NCBI GenBank assembly: GCA_002729235.1
Contig: PBTY01000078.1
Coordinates: 3,376 to 54,994 of the forward strand
DNA: 51,619 nucleotides
DNA from: Rickettsiales bacterium
GTDB lineage: Bacteria > Bacteroidota > Bacteroidia > Cytophagales > Cyclobacteriaceae
Reading direction: 5' to 3'
Shown here one piece after another: positions 24,424-33,650 of the stretch. A program made the position numbers and the translations under genes. Under the pieces are notes generated by a model. The model was not told the origin of the DNA, did not search any database, and saw only the letters and a program-made list of their open reading frames with translations. Within the stretch, counting starts at the first letter, position 1. Every line of letters starts with the position of its first letter.

Positions 24424-24950
24424 GAAGAAGTAATAAAATATTGATCGGAGCCTCTATCTTCATTGTTGTTTTGTTGGCAGTTAGCCTTGTATTCCTAAAG
24501 AAAGAAGCCAAACGTGTCGTAAGACAATACAGTATGCAAACTGGTTTAACCAGAGTAGATGTTGGAGAATTTCATTCGGTTACGTTTGGGCCAGGATTTG
24601 ATGTGTCCATCGTTGGTTGGCTTGTGCCGGCTGTATCAGTGGATAATTCATTGAAAATTAAAACCAAGGTTGAGAATATTGATGGCACGCTTCATTTCTC
24701 ATTGGAAAGAGATAGTACTGACTCCTCGAATCAATTAGTTGATTTGATTATACGAGTCAATGACATAGAATCAATTAAATCACTGGGGGGATCCAAGTTG
24801 CGAATGGTTGCAGTTGGAGCAGACTCAGTGAGCGTAATGTTAGCTGACAGTAAATCATTGGATATGGTAAACTGTAAAATTGACTATTTGGAGGTCACGA
24901 CCAGTGATGGTTTGACCATGACTTCAACTCAAATTGAAGACGGAATGTAA
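24420..24950 (+). CDS. Membrane-anchored GIN-domain (DUF2807) protein
   Basis: A 176-residue protein with one N-terminal membrane helix (about 6-27) and a short outer domain of repeated beta strands ('…VGEFHSVTFGPGFDVSIVG…', '…SIKSLGGSKLRMVAVGADSVSVMLADSKSLDM…'). This agrees with the DUF2807 'GIN' beta-helix, formerly called an autotransporter adhesin head domain. It is somewhat shorter than usual. ATG overlaps the GntR stop (ATGA), so it belongs to the ABC operon. GIN-domain genes often accompany envelope-stress regulators in Bacteroidota. Function unknown. Confidence 0.7.
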   Translation: MRRSNKILIGASIFIVVLLAVSLVFLKKEAKRVVRQYSMQTGLTRVDVGEFHSVTFGPGFDVSIVGWLVPAVSVDNSLKIKTKVENIDGTLHFSLERDSTDSSNQLVDLIIRVNDIESIKSLGGSKLRMVAVGADSVSVMLADSKSLDMVNCKIDYLEVTTSDGLTMTSTQIEDGM

Positions 24951-25171
24951 TCGTTTAAACACAAAATAACTTAAATAACCACCAGATCAACAGGTTCTAA
25001 ACCTGAACAGGAATGTTATGCTCCAATGTGTATAACATCCACTAACCGGCACGTTCTTGTTGATTGACAAATTAACACTCAATAGAATAAATATAGATAG
25101 GATGACTTTGAAAGCTCCAGGAGCTTAATGATACTCTATTGTCTAGAATTTATTCCCAAACTCGAAAACTA

Positions 25172-27574
25172 ATGGATTTAAATCGACTTTTAGCGATCAT
25201 GGGATTGGTATGCCTGCTTCATTCCAACCCAGTTTATGCACAGGAGCAATTCACCATCAGCGGATATCTCAAAGATGCTTCCAATGGTGAAGTCTTAATC
25301 GGAGCCACTGTTCGTATACACGGACAAAGTATTGGTACCATCACAAATGTCTATGGATTTTACTCTATAACATTACCTAAAGCAAACTATGTGTTGGATT
25401 ACCGATATGTTGGGTATGAAGTTATCACCCAGGAGGTAGAATTGACATCTAATCAACGTTTGGATATTGAATTAGGTGTCTCAGAACAGCAACTAGAGGC
25501 CGTAGTTATCTCTGGAAAGGCTGCGGATGACAATATTTCCAACATAGAAATGAGTACGGAGGAATTGGATATTAAGTCCATCCAGAAAATGCCGGCCTTT
25601 GCGGGTGAAGTGGATGTGATCAAGAGTATTCAATTGCTGCCTGGAGTTACCACAGTTGGAGAGGGAGCCGCAGGATTTAACGTTCGTGGCGGGTCTGTTG
25701 GTCAGAATCTCGTGTTGCTGGATGAAGCTCCTGTTTATCAGTCCTCGCACTTGATGGGGTTCTTCTCCGTCTTCAATCCAGATGCTGTCAAAGATGTGAA
25801 ATTGTATAAAGGAGGTGTACCTGCCAATTATGGAGGAAGACTGTCATCCATACTGGATATCCGTATGAAGGAAGGTAATAGCAAGACTTATGACGTATCC
25901 GGTGGAATTGGAACTGTTTTCAGTCGACTGGCAGTTGAAGGTCCAATTAAAAAGGATAAGGCATCATTTATCGTAGCAGCCAGAAGGTCATATGCGGATG
26001 TGATTGCCAAGGTATTTACTGATGCGCTTTCTGATGGTTCGGCTATGTATTTCTATGACCTGACAGCCAAAACCAATTACAATATCAACGAGAACAACCG
26101 GGTTTATCTTTCCGGATATTGGGGTCGTGATGTCTTGGAATTCGATGAAAACCAGGGGTTTGACTGGGGCAATCGGACTGCTTCATTTCGTTGGAATCAT
26201 CTGTACAGTGATAAGCTCTTTTCCAACCTCACCATGTTCTATAGCAATTATGACTATGGCTTCAAGTTTGGAGATAAGGATGACTTGTTTCAAGTAGGCT
26301 CAGAGGTGAGCACGGTAAACATCAAGCCTGAATTCAATTGGTTCCTCAATACGCAAAATGAAGTGACTTTTGGTGGTGAAGGTATTCTCTACCTTTTCCA
26401 GCCAGGCACATTGATTGATAAAAGTGCGGGGGAAACTACCAACTCAAGTTTAGAGTCCAGAAGAGCTCTGGAAGCAGCTCTTTATGCCAGCAACAATCAA
26501 AAGCTCAGTCCAAACCTCAGTCTTCAATATGGGCTTCGACTAAGTTACTTCAATTACCTGGGAGGCACTGTCTATGAATATGGAGATACCATTCCGGGTA
26601 ATACCAAACCAATCATTGATGAATATAAGTACAGGAAATGGGGGTCGATAGCAGATTTTTATAATCTGGAGCCGAGACTATCCTTCAACTACAAGTTATC
26701 ATTATCTGCTTCTATCAAAGGAAGTTACACTCGAATGAATCAATACATTCATTTGATTTCTAACACTACGGCTAGTACTCCAATTGATGTTTGGCAGCCT
26801 TCTACGAATAACATCGATCCCCAAAGTGCTGATCAGGTTGCGTTGGGCTATTTTAAGAACCTATCGAATAATCAATTTGAATTATCTGCTGAAGCCTATT
26901 ACAAATGGATGCATGATCAGGTGGATTATATTGATGGTGCTGATGTTTTCGTCAATAAATACCTGGAGTCGCAATTGTTGAGTGGTAAGGGAAGAGCTTA
27001 TGGTTTGGAGCTATATGCGAAGAAGAATCAGGGCAAATTAACAGGATGGATGAGTTACACACTTGGCTGGACAGAGCTGAAAGTAGATGGAATAAACTAT
27101 GGTGGTGATAAGAAAGATCGGAAAGGTGATTGGTATCCTACAAGATACGATCAACGCCACAACATTAAATTAGCAGCCTTTTATGAGTTGAATGAACGAA
27201 TTACGTTCTCAGCCAATTTCAGCTACATCTCTGGAACACCAACTACATTCCCGACTGATCGGATCACCGTTGGTGGGTATGTAATTCCTTACATCAATAA
27301 CAACGAACGAAATAATTACAGAATCCCAGATTATCACCGATTGGATCTTGGTATGACCATCAACAATATCTGGAGAGGTAAAAAGGGTAGAAGTGGAGAA
27401 GACAACATTGCCATTTCTGTTTACAACGCATACGGACGTCAGAATCCGTTCAGTATTTATTTCTCACAAGAAAAGGGAAGGATCCCAATGGGTCAACCAG
27501 TTGAGACGAATGCTACACAGCTATCCATTATCGGTTCCGTCGTACCGGCTATAGCTTACAACTTCAAATTCTAA
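25172..27574 (+). CDS. TonB-dependent receptor with carboxypeptidase-regulatory-like domain
   Basis: An 800-residue outer-membrane receptor with signal peptide (about 1-23, …HSNPVYAQ), carboxypeptidase-D regulatory-like domain (about 27-110, FTISGYLKDASNGEVLIGATV), plug (about 120-235, KSIQLLPGVTTVGEGAAGFN, then VRGGSVGQNLVLLDEAPVY), and a barrel through the C-terminus (…AIAYNFKF). It lacks the STN domain of the receptor at 15576 but is clearly related to it: the two share 'GVTTVGE', 'FNVRGG' and 'LSGKGRAYG' or 'LQGKGYAYG' motifs and the 'NYRIPDYHRLDL' stretch. ATG 25172 is preferred over TTG 25139, since the signal peptide then starts normally. Followed after 4 bases by its DUF4249 partner. 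Confidence 0.92.
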   Translation: MDLNRLLAIMGLVCLLHSNPVYAQEQFTISGYLKDASNGEVLIGATVRIHGQSIGTITNVYGFYSITLPKANYVLDYRYVGYEVITQEVELTSNQRLDIELGVSEQQLEAVVISGKAADDNISNIEMSTEELDIKSIQKMPAFAGEVDVIKSIQLLPGVTTVGEGAAGFNVRGGSVGQNLVLLDEAPVYQSSHLMGFFSVFNPDAVKDVKLYKGGVPANYGGRLSSILDIRMKEGNSKTYDVSGGIGTVFSRLAVEGPIKKDKASFIVAARRSYADVIAKVFTDALSDGSAMYFYDLTAKTNYNINENNRVYLSGYWGRDVLEFDENQGFDWGNRTASFRWNHLYSDKLFSNLTMFYSNYDYGFKFGDKDDLFQVGSEVSTVNIKPEFNWFLNTQNEVTFGGEGILYLFQPGTLIDKSAGETTNSSLESRRALEAALYASNNQKLSPNLSLQYGLRLSYFNYLGGTVYEYGDTIPGNTKPIIDEYKYRKWGSIADFYNLEPRLSFNYKLSLSASIKGSYTRMNQYIHLISNTTASTPIDVWQPSTNNIDPQSADQVALGYFKNLSNNQFELSAEAYYKWMHDQVDYIDGADVFVNKYLESQLLSGKGRAYGLELYAKKNQGKLTGWMSYTLGWTELKVDGINYGGDKKDRKGDWYPTRYDQRHNIKLAAFYELNERITFSANFSYISGTPTTFPTDRITVGGYVIPYINNNERNNYRIPDYHRLDLGMTINNIWRGKKGRSGEDNIAISVYNAYGRQNPFSIYFSQEKGRIPMGQPVETNATQLSIIGSVVPAIAYNFKF

Positions 27575-27578
27575 ACTC

Positions 27579-28520
27579 ATGAAAAACGTATTATATCTTT
27601 TGACTTTATTGGTGGTGAGCTGTGAGTTTACCATTAACCCAGAACTGGCTGAACCAGAAGAATTGATGGTCGTAGATGCTTTCCTAAATGATCTACCAGG
27701 TCGTCAGGAAATTAATATCACGCGTTCTCAACCTTATTTTGAAAGTATTGAGCCTGAGTTAATCACTGGTTTAACGGTCACTTTGGAAGATCTTTCAGAT
27801 GACGTGTCCTATGCTTTTACTCAAGGTACTGACTCGTATTATTTAGATGTATCTGAGCCAATTGCTGTCGTGGGGCATGATTATCGGTTGGTTGTAGAAA
27901 CTCCCGAAGAGACTTTTGAAGCCACGGCTTCAATGAACCGGGTTCCACCGATTGATTCGATTGGGTACGAATTCAATGAAGCCAACTTCCTGGTAGATCA
28001 GGAGCATTTTACCGCGCAATTCTATGCAATTGACCCGGTTGGTTCTGGAGACTGCTATTGGATCAAAGCCTGGAAAAATGGCAACTATTTTGGCAAGCCA
28101 GAAGAACTGAATATGGCCTATGATGCTAGTGTAAGTCCTGGTCAGCCTATCGATGGACAGCTATTTGTTTTTCCGGTAAGAGCAGGTTTTGTCAATCCAT
28201 ATTCAGACGATGATCCCGAAGTGGCTGAACAGCAACCACCTTATGTGGTAGGGGATTCTCTATATGTGGAGATTCATTCGATTGACAGAGCAGCTTATGA
28301 TTTTTTATGGGCATTGTATTTCCAAATCAACCGTGTTGGAGGTTTTGGTGAGATATTCTCACAGCCACTTTCCAATGTGTCTACCAACATTCAAAGCACA
28401 GATCCTACTTCTCAAACGAATGTAGCTGGGTTCTTCAATATGTCTGCGGTTAGTAAATCAGGTAGGCGTTTGACTCAGGAGACTGCTGATGCAGCCAGGT
28501 CCAAATATTTTTCGAATTAA
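27579..28520 (+). CDS. DUF4249 lipoprotein
   Basis: A 313-residue lipoprotein with lipobox Cys15 (LTLLVVSC) and the DUF4249 opening EFTINPELAEPEELMVVDAFL. The domain covers the rest. Unlike the 18266 and 19375 paralogs it lacks the ECxCCxCW cluster. It starts 4 bases after the receptor's stop, forming the minimal receptor-DUF4249 pair. Probably surface or periplasm facing, assisting the receptor at 25172; the precise role is unknown for the whole family. Confidence 0.88.
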   Translation: MKNVLYLLTLLVVSCEFTINPELAEPEELMVVDAFLNDLPGRQEINITRSQPYFESIEPELITGLTVTLEDLSDDVSYAFTQGTDSYYLDVSEPIAVVGHDYRLVVETPEETFEATASMNRVPPIDSIGYEFNEANFLVDQEHFTAQFYAIDPVGSGDCYWIKAWKNGNYFGKPEELNMAYDASVSPGQPIDGQLFVFPVRAGFVNPYSDDDPEVAEQQPPYVVGDSLYVEIHSIDRAAYDFLWALYFQINRVGGFGEIFSQPLSNVSTNIQSTDPTSQTNVAGFFNMSAVSKSGRRLTQETADAARSKYFSN

Positions 28521-28607
28521 TATCGATAAATGCTTCATTATGAGAAAGTTAATGGCTTTTAAGGCATCCATGAAAGATATTGTTCTAGTAATCTCAATCA
28601 GATAATC

Positions 28608-29012
28608 ATGGCGTCAAATAAGGTTCCAAATTGGAGAAATCATGTATTACGAGGACTGTTTTTCCTCAACTTTATCAGTCTATTCTTCGACAATTGGACA
28701 CAAGTACTTTTTGGAGAATTGACAGTGGAAGTATACCCGGCAGTTGCAGTGAGTTTTTGGGCGGCATTTTCCTTGCTGAATGGGATCGGTATCATCAACC
28801 CACTTCGATTCATACCGATTCTATTGTTGCAATTACTCTACAAGGCAGCATGGCTAATTGGAAGTTACTGGCCTGCCTATAGATCTGGAATTATTTCAGA
28901 AGGACAAGCAGAATTCTTCTGGATCTGCATGGCAGGAGTAGGTCTAAACCTGGTAATTATTCCTTGGAAATACACATTCAACACATATATCAAGTATCAA
29001 CATAATAATTAA
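28608..29012 (+). CDS. Small four-helix membrane protein of unknown function
   Basis: A 134-residue protein with four hydrophobic segments (about 14-30, 42-60, 65-90, 102-120) and a polar C-terminal tail. I do not recognise a named family. Conserved-looking aromatic residues (WTQVLFG, YWPAYRSG) lie in the loops. It heads a compact run of membrane genes (28608-30262): the next gene is 12 bases on. Start at ATG 28608. Confidence 0.65.
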   Translation: MASNKVPNWRNHVLRGLFFLNFISLFFDNWTQVLFGELTVEVYPAVAVSFWAAFSLLNGIGIINPLRFIPILLLQLLYKAAWLIGSYWPAYRSGIISEGQAEFFWICMAGVGLNLVIIPWKYTFNTYIKYQHNN

Positions 29013-29024
29013 ACGAATCAAATC

Positions 29025-29222
29025 ATGAATACATCAAATCAAACAATGACTAAGTCACAAAGTAATCCGGCGAGTTGTATTTATCTGCTCGGAATGGTTG
29101 GTGCAGCCATTTATTTCATTGGAAATGCCTCTGGATTTTGGATGGGAGTATTAGGATTTCTTAAGGCACTTGTGTGGCCTGCGTTCCTTGTTTTTGAAGC
29201 ACTAAAATCCCTTGGCGTATGA
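29025..29222 (+). CDS. Small two-segment membrane protein
   Basis: A 65-residue protein with hydrophobic segments at about 18-40 and 44-60 and a cysteine near the start of the first (SCIYLLGMVG). No family recognised. It lies between the four-helix gene (12 bases) and the DUF2306 gene (ATGA overlap), and this close packing supports that it is a real gene. It may be an accessory subunit of the DUF2306 protein. Confidence 0.6.
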   Translation: MNTSNQTMTKSQSNPASCIYLLGMVGAAIYFIGNASGFWMGVLGFLKALVWPAFLVFEALKSLGV

Positions 29223-30037
29223 GTGTCTTAATAGAAAAAGAAGTTGGAAAGGCCAAATTGAACGCGAGTAAAGCCCTGGATCTTTCAGCCAAAATTTGGG
29301 TTGGAGTGGCATGTGTTGGATTTGCCTTTTTCATCTATCACATACTCTTCTTTTATGGAGGGACCACCTTGTCAGGTGATCTGGCAAAATGGAATGATCG
29401 CTTATACAATGGACTAGTCACAGGTGACCGACTGGGTAACGTTGCCTTGTTTGCGCATGTATTCCTTGCGGCTCTGATCACATTTGGTGCACCATTGCAG
29501 TTGATTCCAGCTACACAAACTCGCTTTAGAACTTTTCATAGATGGAATGGAAAAGTCTACATGGTTACCGCTCTTATTATGAGTGTTTCTGGATTAATCA
29601 TGGTGTTGAGTCCACACCGCACTGTATTAGGTGGTTGGGCCATGGCCAGTGGAAATATTATCAATGCGACTTCTATTATCATAGCTGCCATTACAGCGTG
29701 GTGGTTTGCCATGAAAGGTAAGTTTAAACAGCATAGAGAATGGGCTCTTAGACTTTTTATAGTCGCTAACGGAGTTTGGTTCATTCGAGTGATGTTTGGC
29801 TTTTGGATTCTTATAAATGGTGGGGCTCCCGGTCATACGGATTTATTTGAAGGTCCCTTTGATATCTTTTTAGCATTATCGCATACAATTCTACCATTAA
29901 TCTTGATGGAGTTTTATATCCGAGCTGTTAAGTCCACTAGTTATCAATTTAAATGGGTCATGACCTTCACTATTGGAGTTTTGACCATAGCTCTTGGAAT
30001 GGGAGTCTTTATGGCCACCATCATTTTTTGGATTTAA
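29219..30037 (+). CDS. DUF2306 integral membrane protein
   Basis: A 272-residue protein with about seven hydrophobic helices. The motif LQLIPATQTRFRTFHRWNGK with following 'VYMVTALIMSVSGLIM' and 'QHREWALRLFIVANGVWFIR' matches DUF2306, whose conserved His residues inside the helices resemble those of membrane haem proteins; that function is not established. The N-terminal cytoplasmic helix (…EKEVGKAKLNASKALDLSAK) is unusual. It is coupled to the small protein upstream by ATGA and followed after 3 bases by the small ferredoxin-fold gene. Confidence 0.8.
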   Translation: MSVLIEKEVGKAKLNASKALDLSAKIWVGVACVGFAFFIYHILFFYGGTTLSGDLAKWNDRLYNGLVTGDRLGNVALFAHVFLAALITFGAPLQLIPATQTRFRTFHRWNGKVYMVTALIMSVSGLIMVLSPHRTVLGGWAMASGNIINATSIIIAAITAWWFAMKGKFKQHREWALRLFIVANGVWFIRVMFGFWILINGGAPGHTDLFEGPFDIFLALSHTILPLILMEFYIRAVKSTSYQFKWVMTFTIGVLTIALGMGVFMATIIFWI

Positions 30038-30040
30038 ATT

Positions 30041-30262
30041 ATGGAGTTGTTAATACTTCGATCAACAATAGAATCCGAGGAGGAGGTCTTTCGAGTAGCA
30101 AAACAATTGGATAATCACCCTTCGATCCGAAGATGGACCGTCGATCTCGACGATTGTGATCACGTACTTCGGATCGAAGCAATTGATTTATTAAATGAAT
30201 CAGATATACAGCGCTTGATAAGACCTCTCGGACTTGACTGTGAGGATTTACCTGAATCATAG
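30041..30262 (+). CDS. Small HMA-like (ferredoxin-fold) protein without CxxC
   Basis: A 73-residue protein with the alternation beta-alpha-beta-beta-alpha-beta (LLILRSTI, EEEVFRVAKQLDNHP, RRWTVDLDDCDHVLRIEAI, ESDIQRLIRPLG). It resembles heavy-metal-associated domains but lacks the CxxC metal loop. Related small proteins of this type are common in Bacteroidota and unnamed. It may bind another ligand or a partner protein. Three bases after the DUF2306 gene, so in the same operon. Confidence 0.65.
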   Translation: MELLILRSTIESEEEVFRVAKQLDNHPSIRRWTVDLDDCDHVLRIEAIDLLNESDIQRLIRPLGLDCEDLPES

Positions 30263-30322
30263 GAGCATTAGGAATTTATCGAATCAACCTAGAATCTAAA
30301 ACTTTAAACCTGGAATTTATTC

Positions 30323-31300
30323 ATGAAAGCAATCATTTTTGAGAATTATGGGGCACCAGAGGTCCTTCAATATGTCGACTTACCCAAGCCTGAACCTGCG
30401 TCGGATGAGGTGTTGGTGAAAATTTATGCTGCCGCTCTCAATGCAGCTGATTGGCACATTATGAGAGGGAAACCTTATTTTATGCGGTTGACCTTTGGAA
30501 TAAGAAAACCAAAATACAACCGTTTTGGATGTGATATGGCTGGAGTAGTCGAAGCTGTTGGCGCAAATGTCACAGAGTTTAAGCCAGGAGATGAGGTTTT
30601 CGGGGAGGTAAGTGGAGATTTTAAGGGGTTTGGAGCATGTAGCGAGTATTTAGTTTTGAAAGAAGATCGTTTGGTGCACAAGCCAAAGAATCTCACTCTT
30701 GAGGAAGCTGCTGCGGTACCTCTTGCAGCTATTTCAGCGTACCAGGGATTGAAAAAGGGTAGACTAAAACCTAGTGAACATATTCTGATTAACGGAGCAT
30801 CTGTAGGTGTTGGGACCTATGCTGTGCAACTGGCAAAAGCCTTTGGTGCTCATGTGACTGCCGTATGCAGTAGTTCCAAAGTCGAAATGGTCAAGAAACT
30901 TGGAGCTGATGTTGTCATTGACTACACACAAGTGGACTTCATAAGTGCTTCTGAGCGGTATGATATGGTCTTTGCGGTAAATGGGTCTCGTGCACTGCGA
31001 GAGTATCGAAAGATCCTGAAGCCTCAAGGGCGATACGTGATGTGTGGAGGAGAAAATCGTCAGTTGTTTGAAGTGATGATCGCTGGTAAGTTTTATTCCA
31101 GTAAGGATGGTCAGCAGTTTGCTCCTGTAATCGCGAAGTATGCCAAGAGTGATTTGATTGAACTTAAGCAACTGATAGAAGAGGGAAAAGTGAGACCAGT
31201 CATTGATAAAGTGTTTTCATTAAAGGATACCAATAAGGCGATGGCATATCTGGAGGAAGGTCACGCCAGGGGTAAGATTGTCATTCAAGTTGGATCTTAA
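30323..31300 (+). CDS. NAD(P)-dependent alcohol dehydrogenase / quinone oxidoreductase (MDR)
   Basis: A 325-residue MDR enzyme with GroES-like N-terminal half (LNAADWHIMRG, GCDMAGVVEAVGANV, GDEVFGE) and Rossmann half with ASVGVGTYAVQLAKAFGAHV near residue 155. The lack of zinc-site cysteines and the AADWH motif place it with the Zn-independent oxidoreductases related to quinone reductases and RTN4IP1-like proteins. It starts 60 bases after the membrane operon and may be its last gene. Paralogous in fold, but not close, to the enzyme at 3990. Confidence 0.88.
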   Translation: MKAIIFENYGAPEVLQYVDLPKPEPASDEVLVKIYAAALNAADWHIMRGKPYFMRLTFGIRKPKYNRFGCDMAGVVEAVGANVTEFKPGDEVFGEVSGDFKGFGACSEYLVLKEDRLVHKPKNLTLEEAAAVPLAAISAYQGLKKGRLKPSEHILINGASVGVGTYAVQLAKAFGAHVTAVCSSSKVEMVKKLGADVVIDYTQVDFISASERYDMVFAVNGSRALREYRKILKPQGRYVMCGGENRQLFEVMIAGKFYSSKDGQQFAPVIAKYAKSDLIELKQLIEEGKVRPVIDKVFSLKDTNKAMAYLEEGHARGKIVIQVGS

Positions 31301-31610
31301 ATAATTTGAACGGATTGCAATCAGACTTAGTTAATATGAAAATTTGTCTCCTATAGCTGTTTATTTAACTGTTTATGAATGAATCATAAAAATACCTAAT
31401 ACCGGTTTTATTATTGATTTAGATTGAATATCTTAGGATATGACTCATTAAACAACTCAAGGATCTATTGGATTATATGACTTTTGCGTCCTAGCCTGAG
31501 ATGATGAAGCAAGACAAAAGCGAGTAAGATCATAAATAAAGTATTGTTGATAATTAATTGAAAGTAAAGATCCTGGACTTGCGTTCAGGATTTTTTTATT
31601 GAATGTGGGA
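31301..31610. other. 310-base gap, no gene seen
   Basis: An A/T-rich gap with many stop codons on both strands. It holds only short imperfect palindromes (for example ATATC-TTAG-GATAT at 31428-31441) and the hairpin described at 31570. Confidence 0.6.
31570..31597 (+). terminator. Hairpin with T-run between convergent genes
   Basis: ATCCTG (31570-31575) pairs with CAGGAT (31586-31591), followed by T-run to 31597. On the plus strand it fits a terminator for the unit ending at 31300; on the minus strand it lies just after the DUF808 stop, with a poorer U-tract. Confidence 0.65.
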
Positions 31611-32489
31611 TCAGGCCCACTTTTTCCAAAGCTTCTGAACACCACCGATTACTAGTAGAACAACAAAGCCAACAATCAATCCTACAAGGAATTCGAATAG
31701 CAGGGCAGGTAGGTGTACAAGCTCTTCCAGATGATGGACAAAGTGTAGATTGTGAACAAACAACCCTCCAGAAACAAGCATCAAGGCAATGGTGCCGATA
31801 ACAGACAATGACTTCACCACTTTTGGTAATGCACTAACTAATAGTTTTCCAACCTTGTCTGAAAAGGAATCATCCTCTTCATTCAGGTTGATCAGTCTGA
31901 TACCCAAATCATCCATTCGAACAATGAGTGCCACGATACCATAGACTCCAACTGTAGCTATCAAGGCAATAATCGTTACAACAGGAATTTGAATTTCCAA
32001 AGCCTCACCTGGTACTGATCCCAAAGCAATGATGATGATCTCTACTGATAGAATGAAGTCAGTTACAATGGCCGATTTCACCTTTTGCTTCTCTTTTTCA
32101 AGGATTTCTTCTTTGGTTAATCCTTTTTTATCCTCAGCCTTTGCCTTTGGAGCATGTGGTACAAAAAACTCATAGATATTTTCAGCTCCTTCATAAGCTA
32201 AATACAGTCCACCAATAATCAAGATGACAGTGATAGCTTGAGGTAGGAATGTGCTTAAAAGGAAAGCTACGGGAAGTATAATGGCCTTATTGAGCAACGA
32301 GCCTTTGGTAATTGCCCATAGCACTGGTAATTCACGAGAGGATACAAAACCTGAAGCTTTCTCTGCATTAACTGCCAGGTCATCACCAAGAATACCTGCG
32401 GTTTTTTTGCCAGCAACTTTACTCATCGTTGCCACATCATCCATTAAGGATCCAATATCATCAAGGAGTGCAAATATGCCTGAAGCCAT
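31611..32489 (-). CDS. DUF808 (YedI-type) membrane protein
   Basis: A 292-residue protein that opens with MASGIFALLDDIGSLMDD and continues KVAGKKTAGILGDDLAVNAEKA, the characteristic start of DUF808. The rest consists of about six to seven hydrophobic helices, a charged cytosolic segment (KAEDKKGLTKEEILEKEKQK, about 137-156) and a C-terminal helix. No function is established for the family. Lies alone on the minus strand, divergent from the SDR gene at 32624. Confidence 0.88.
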   Translation of the reverse strand: MASGIFALLDDIGSLMDDVATMSKVAGKKTAGILGDDLAVNAEKASGFVSSRELPVLWAITKGSLLNKAIILPVAFLLSTFLPQAITVILIIGGLYLAYEGAENIYEFFVPHAPKAKAEDKKGLTKEEILEKEKQKVKSAIVTDFILSVEIIIIALGSVPGEALEIQIPVVTIIALIATVGVYGIVALIVRMDDLGIRLINLNEEDDSFSDKVGKLLVSALPKVVKSLSVIGTIALMLVSGGLFVHNLHFVHHLEELVHLPALLFEFLVGLIVGFVVLLVIGGVQKLWKKWA

Positions 32490-32623
32490 AGAGTCTGATC
32501 TTTGTGCGCGAAAATAAAAGGAAATTGTTAACCTGTAGAATCATTCGCTGGTTGATTCTGATGAGTTAAATGCCAAAAAGCATATTTTGGTAAACTCTAA
32601 AGTTTTTGAAGTGTTTAGAGAAT

Positions 32624-33325
32624 ATGGCGAAAGTACTGATTACTGGTTCGAATGATGGTTTAGGTTTTTTAGAAGCCAAGCGATGTGTTGAAGAAGGGGC
32701 TCAGGTGTTTCTTCACTCTAGAAGCCAGGAGAAGCTAGATAAGGCAGTGGCACAAATTCCAGACGTAAAAGATGGTTTTGTAGCTGATTTGTCTAATAAA
32801 AAGCAAGTTCTAAAGCTTGCCAGTGATATTAATAGTGAAGGACCTTTTGATGTGATCATTCATAATGCTGGAGTATATCAGTCATCTTCCGAAGAGCTCT
32901 TTAAAGTAAATGTGCTGGCGCCTTATTTACTTACTATCAATGTAACAACCCCAAAGCGGTTGATTTACCTAAGTTCTCAGATGCATAAAGGTGGTTCATT
33001 CCCGAAATCGATTGATCAATTAACTTATTCAGACTCCAAGCTTTGGCTGACCATGCTGATGGCTCATTTTAGTATGAAGTTTCCAGAATGTTATGTGAAT
33101 GCAGTGGATCCTGGATGGGTCCCAACCAAGATGGGAGGTAAGGGAGCTCCCGATGATTTGGATCAAGGAGCTGAAACCCAGGTTTGGTTGGCAACCAGTC
33201 ACGAACCCGATGCTTTGGTGTCTGGGAAGTACTTTTATCATAAGAAGGAGCAGGTACCTCATAGTGATGCTCACAATGTAACGAAGCAAGAGGAATTGAT
33301 GGAATTGCTCAGCGAATGGAATTAA
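32624..33325 (+). CDS. Short-chain dehydrogenase/reductase (SDR)
   Basis: A 233-residue SDR enzyme with nucleotide loop TGSNDGLG (residues 7-14), NNAG-like strand IHNAGVY, and catalytic Ser in YLSSQ with YSDSK (Tyr and Lys of YxxxK). C-terminally PGWVPTKMGG is typical of the family. Slightly shorter than classical SDRs (about 250). Substrate not predictable. ATG 32624 preferred over an in-frame TTG at 32606. It stands divergent from the DUF808 gene with about 134 bases between start codons, and no partner gene follows. Confidence 0.85.
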   Translation: MAKVLITGSNDGLGFLEAKRCVEEGAQVFLHSRSQEKLDKAVAQIPDVKDGFVADLSNKKQVLKLASDINSEGPFDVIIHNAGVYQSSSEELFKVNVLAPYLLTINVTTPKRLIYLSSQMHKGGSFPKSIDQLTYSDSKLWLTMLMAHFSMKFPECYVNAVDPGWVPTKMGGKGAPDDLDQGAETQVWLATSHEPDALVSGKYFYHKKEQVPHSDAHNVTKQEELMELLSEWN

Positions 33326-33650
33326 AGTCTACTTGTTGATGTTTGGTTTGAATACCCAACATGCCTATCGTGCTAAAGCGGCAACAATTGAAGTCAAATA
33401 ACCTTCAACTACAGTTTTAAACATGGTCTAGCTGCTTCAGTTCGAAATATGTCCGTTTCATCATTCAATCTGTCAGCCTAGACCTGCTTCTTTCCACTCT
33501 ACCTTATTGGACTCGTTGTTAAATAAGAAGACATCTTCATTAGGATGTCAAAATGTTTAATTCATCTAATTATTTGGTTTACCAATTCTGAGAGGCAATA
33601 AACAGAACTTTTGTAGTACTCAGATGCGGATCCAATTACAGGAGCTAAGA
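33326..33650. other. 325-base gap, leader of the caspase gene
   Basis: No coding frame or RNA gene recognised. It contains a short hairpin GACATC (33530-33535) with GATGTC (33544-33549), without a T-run, and AGGAG at 33640-33644 just before the ATG at 33651. Confidence 0.5.

Noticed and set aside
28541-28606. 21-codon frame starting ATGAGAAAG between DUF4249 and the membrane operon
   Set aside because: Too short and without initiation signals or recognisable content.
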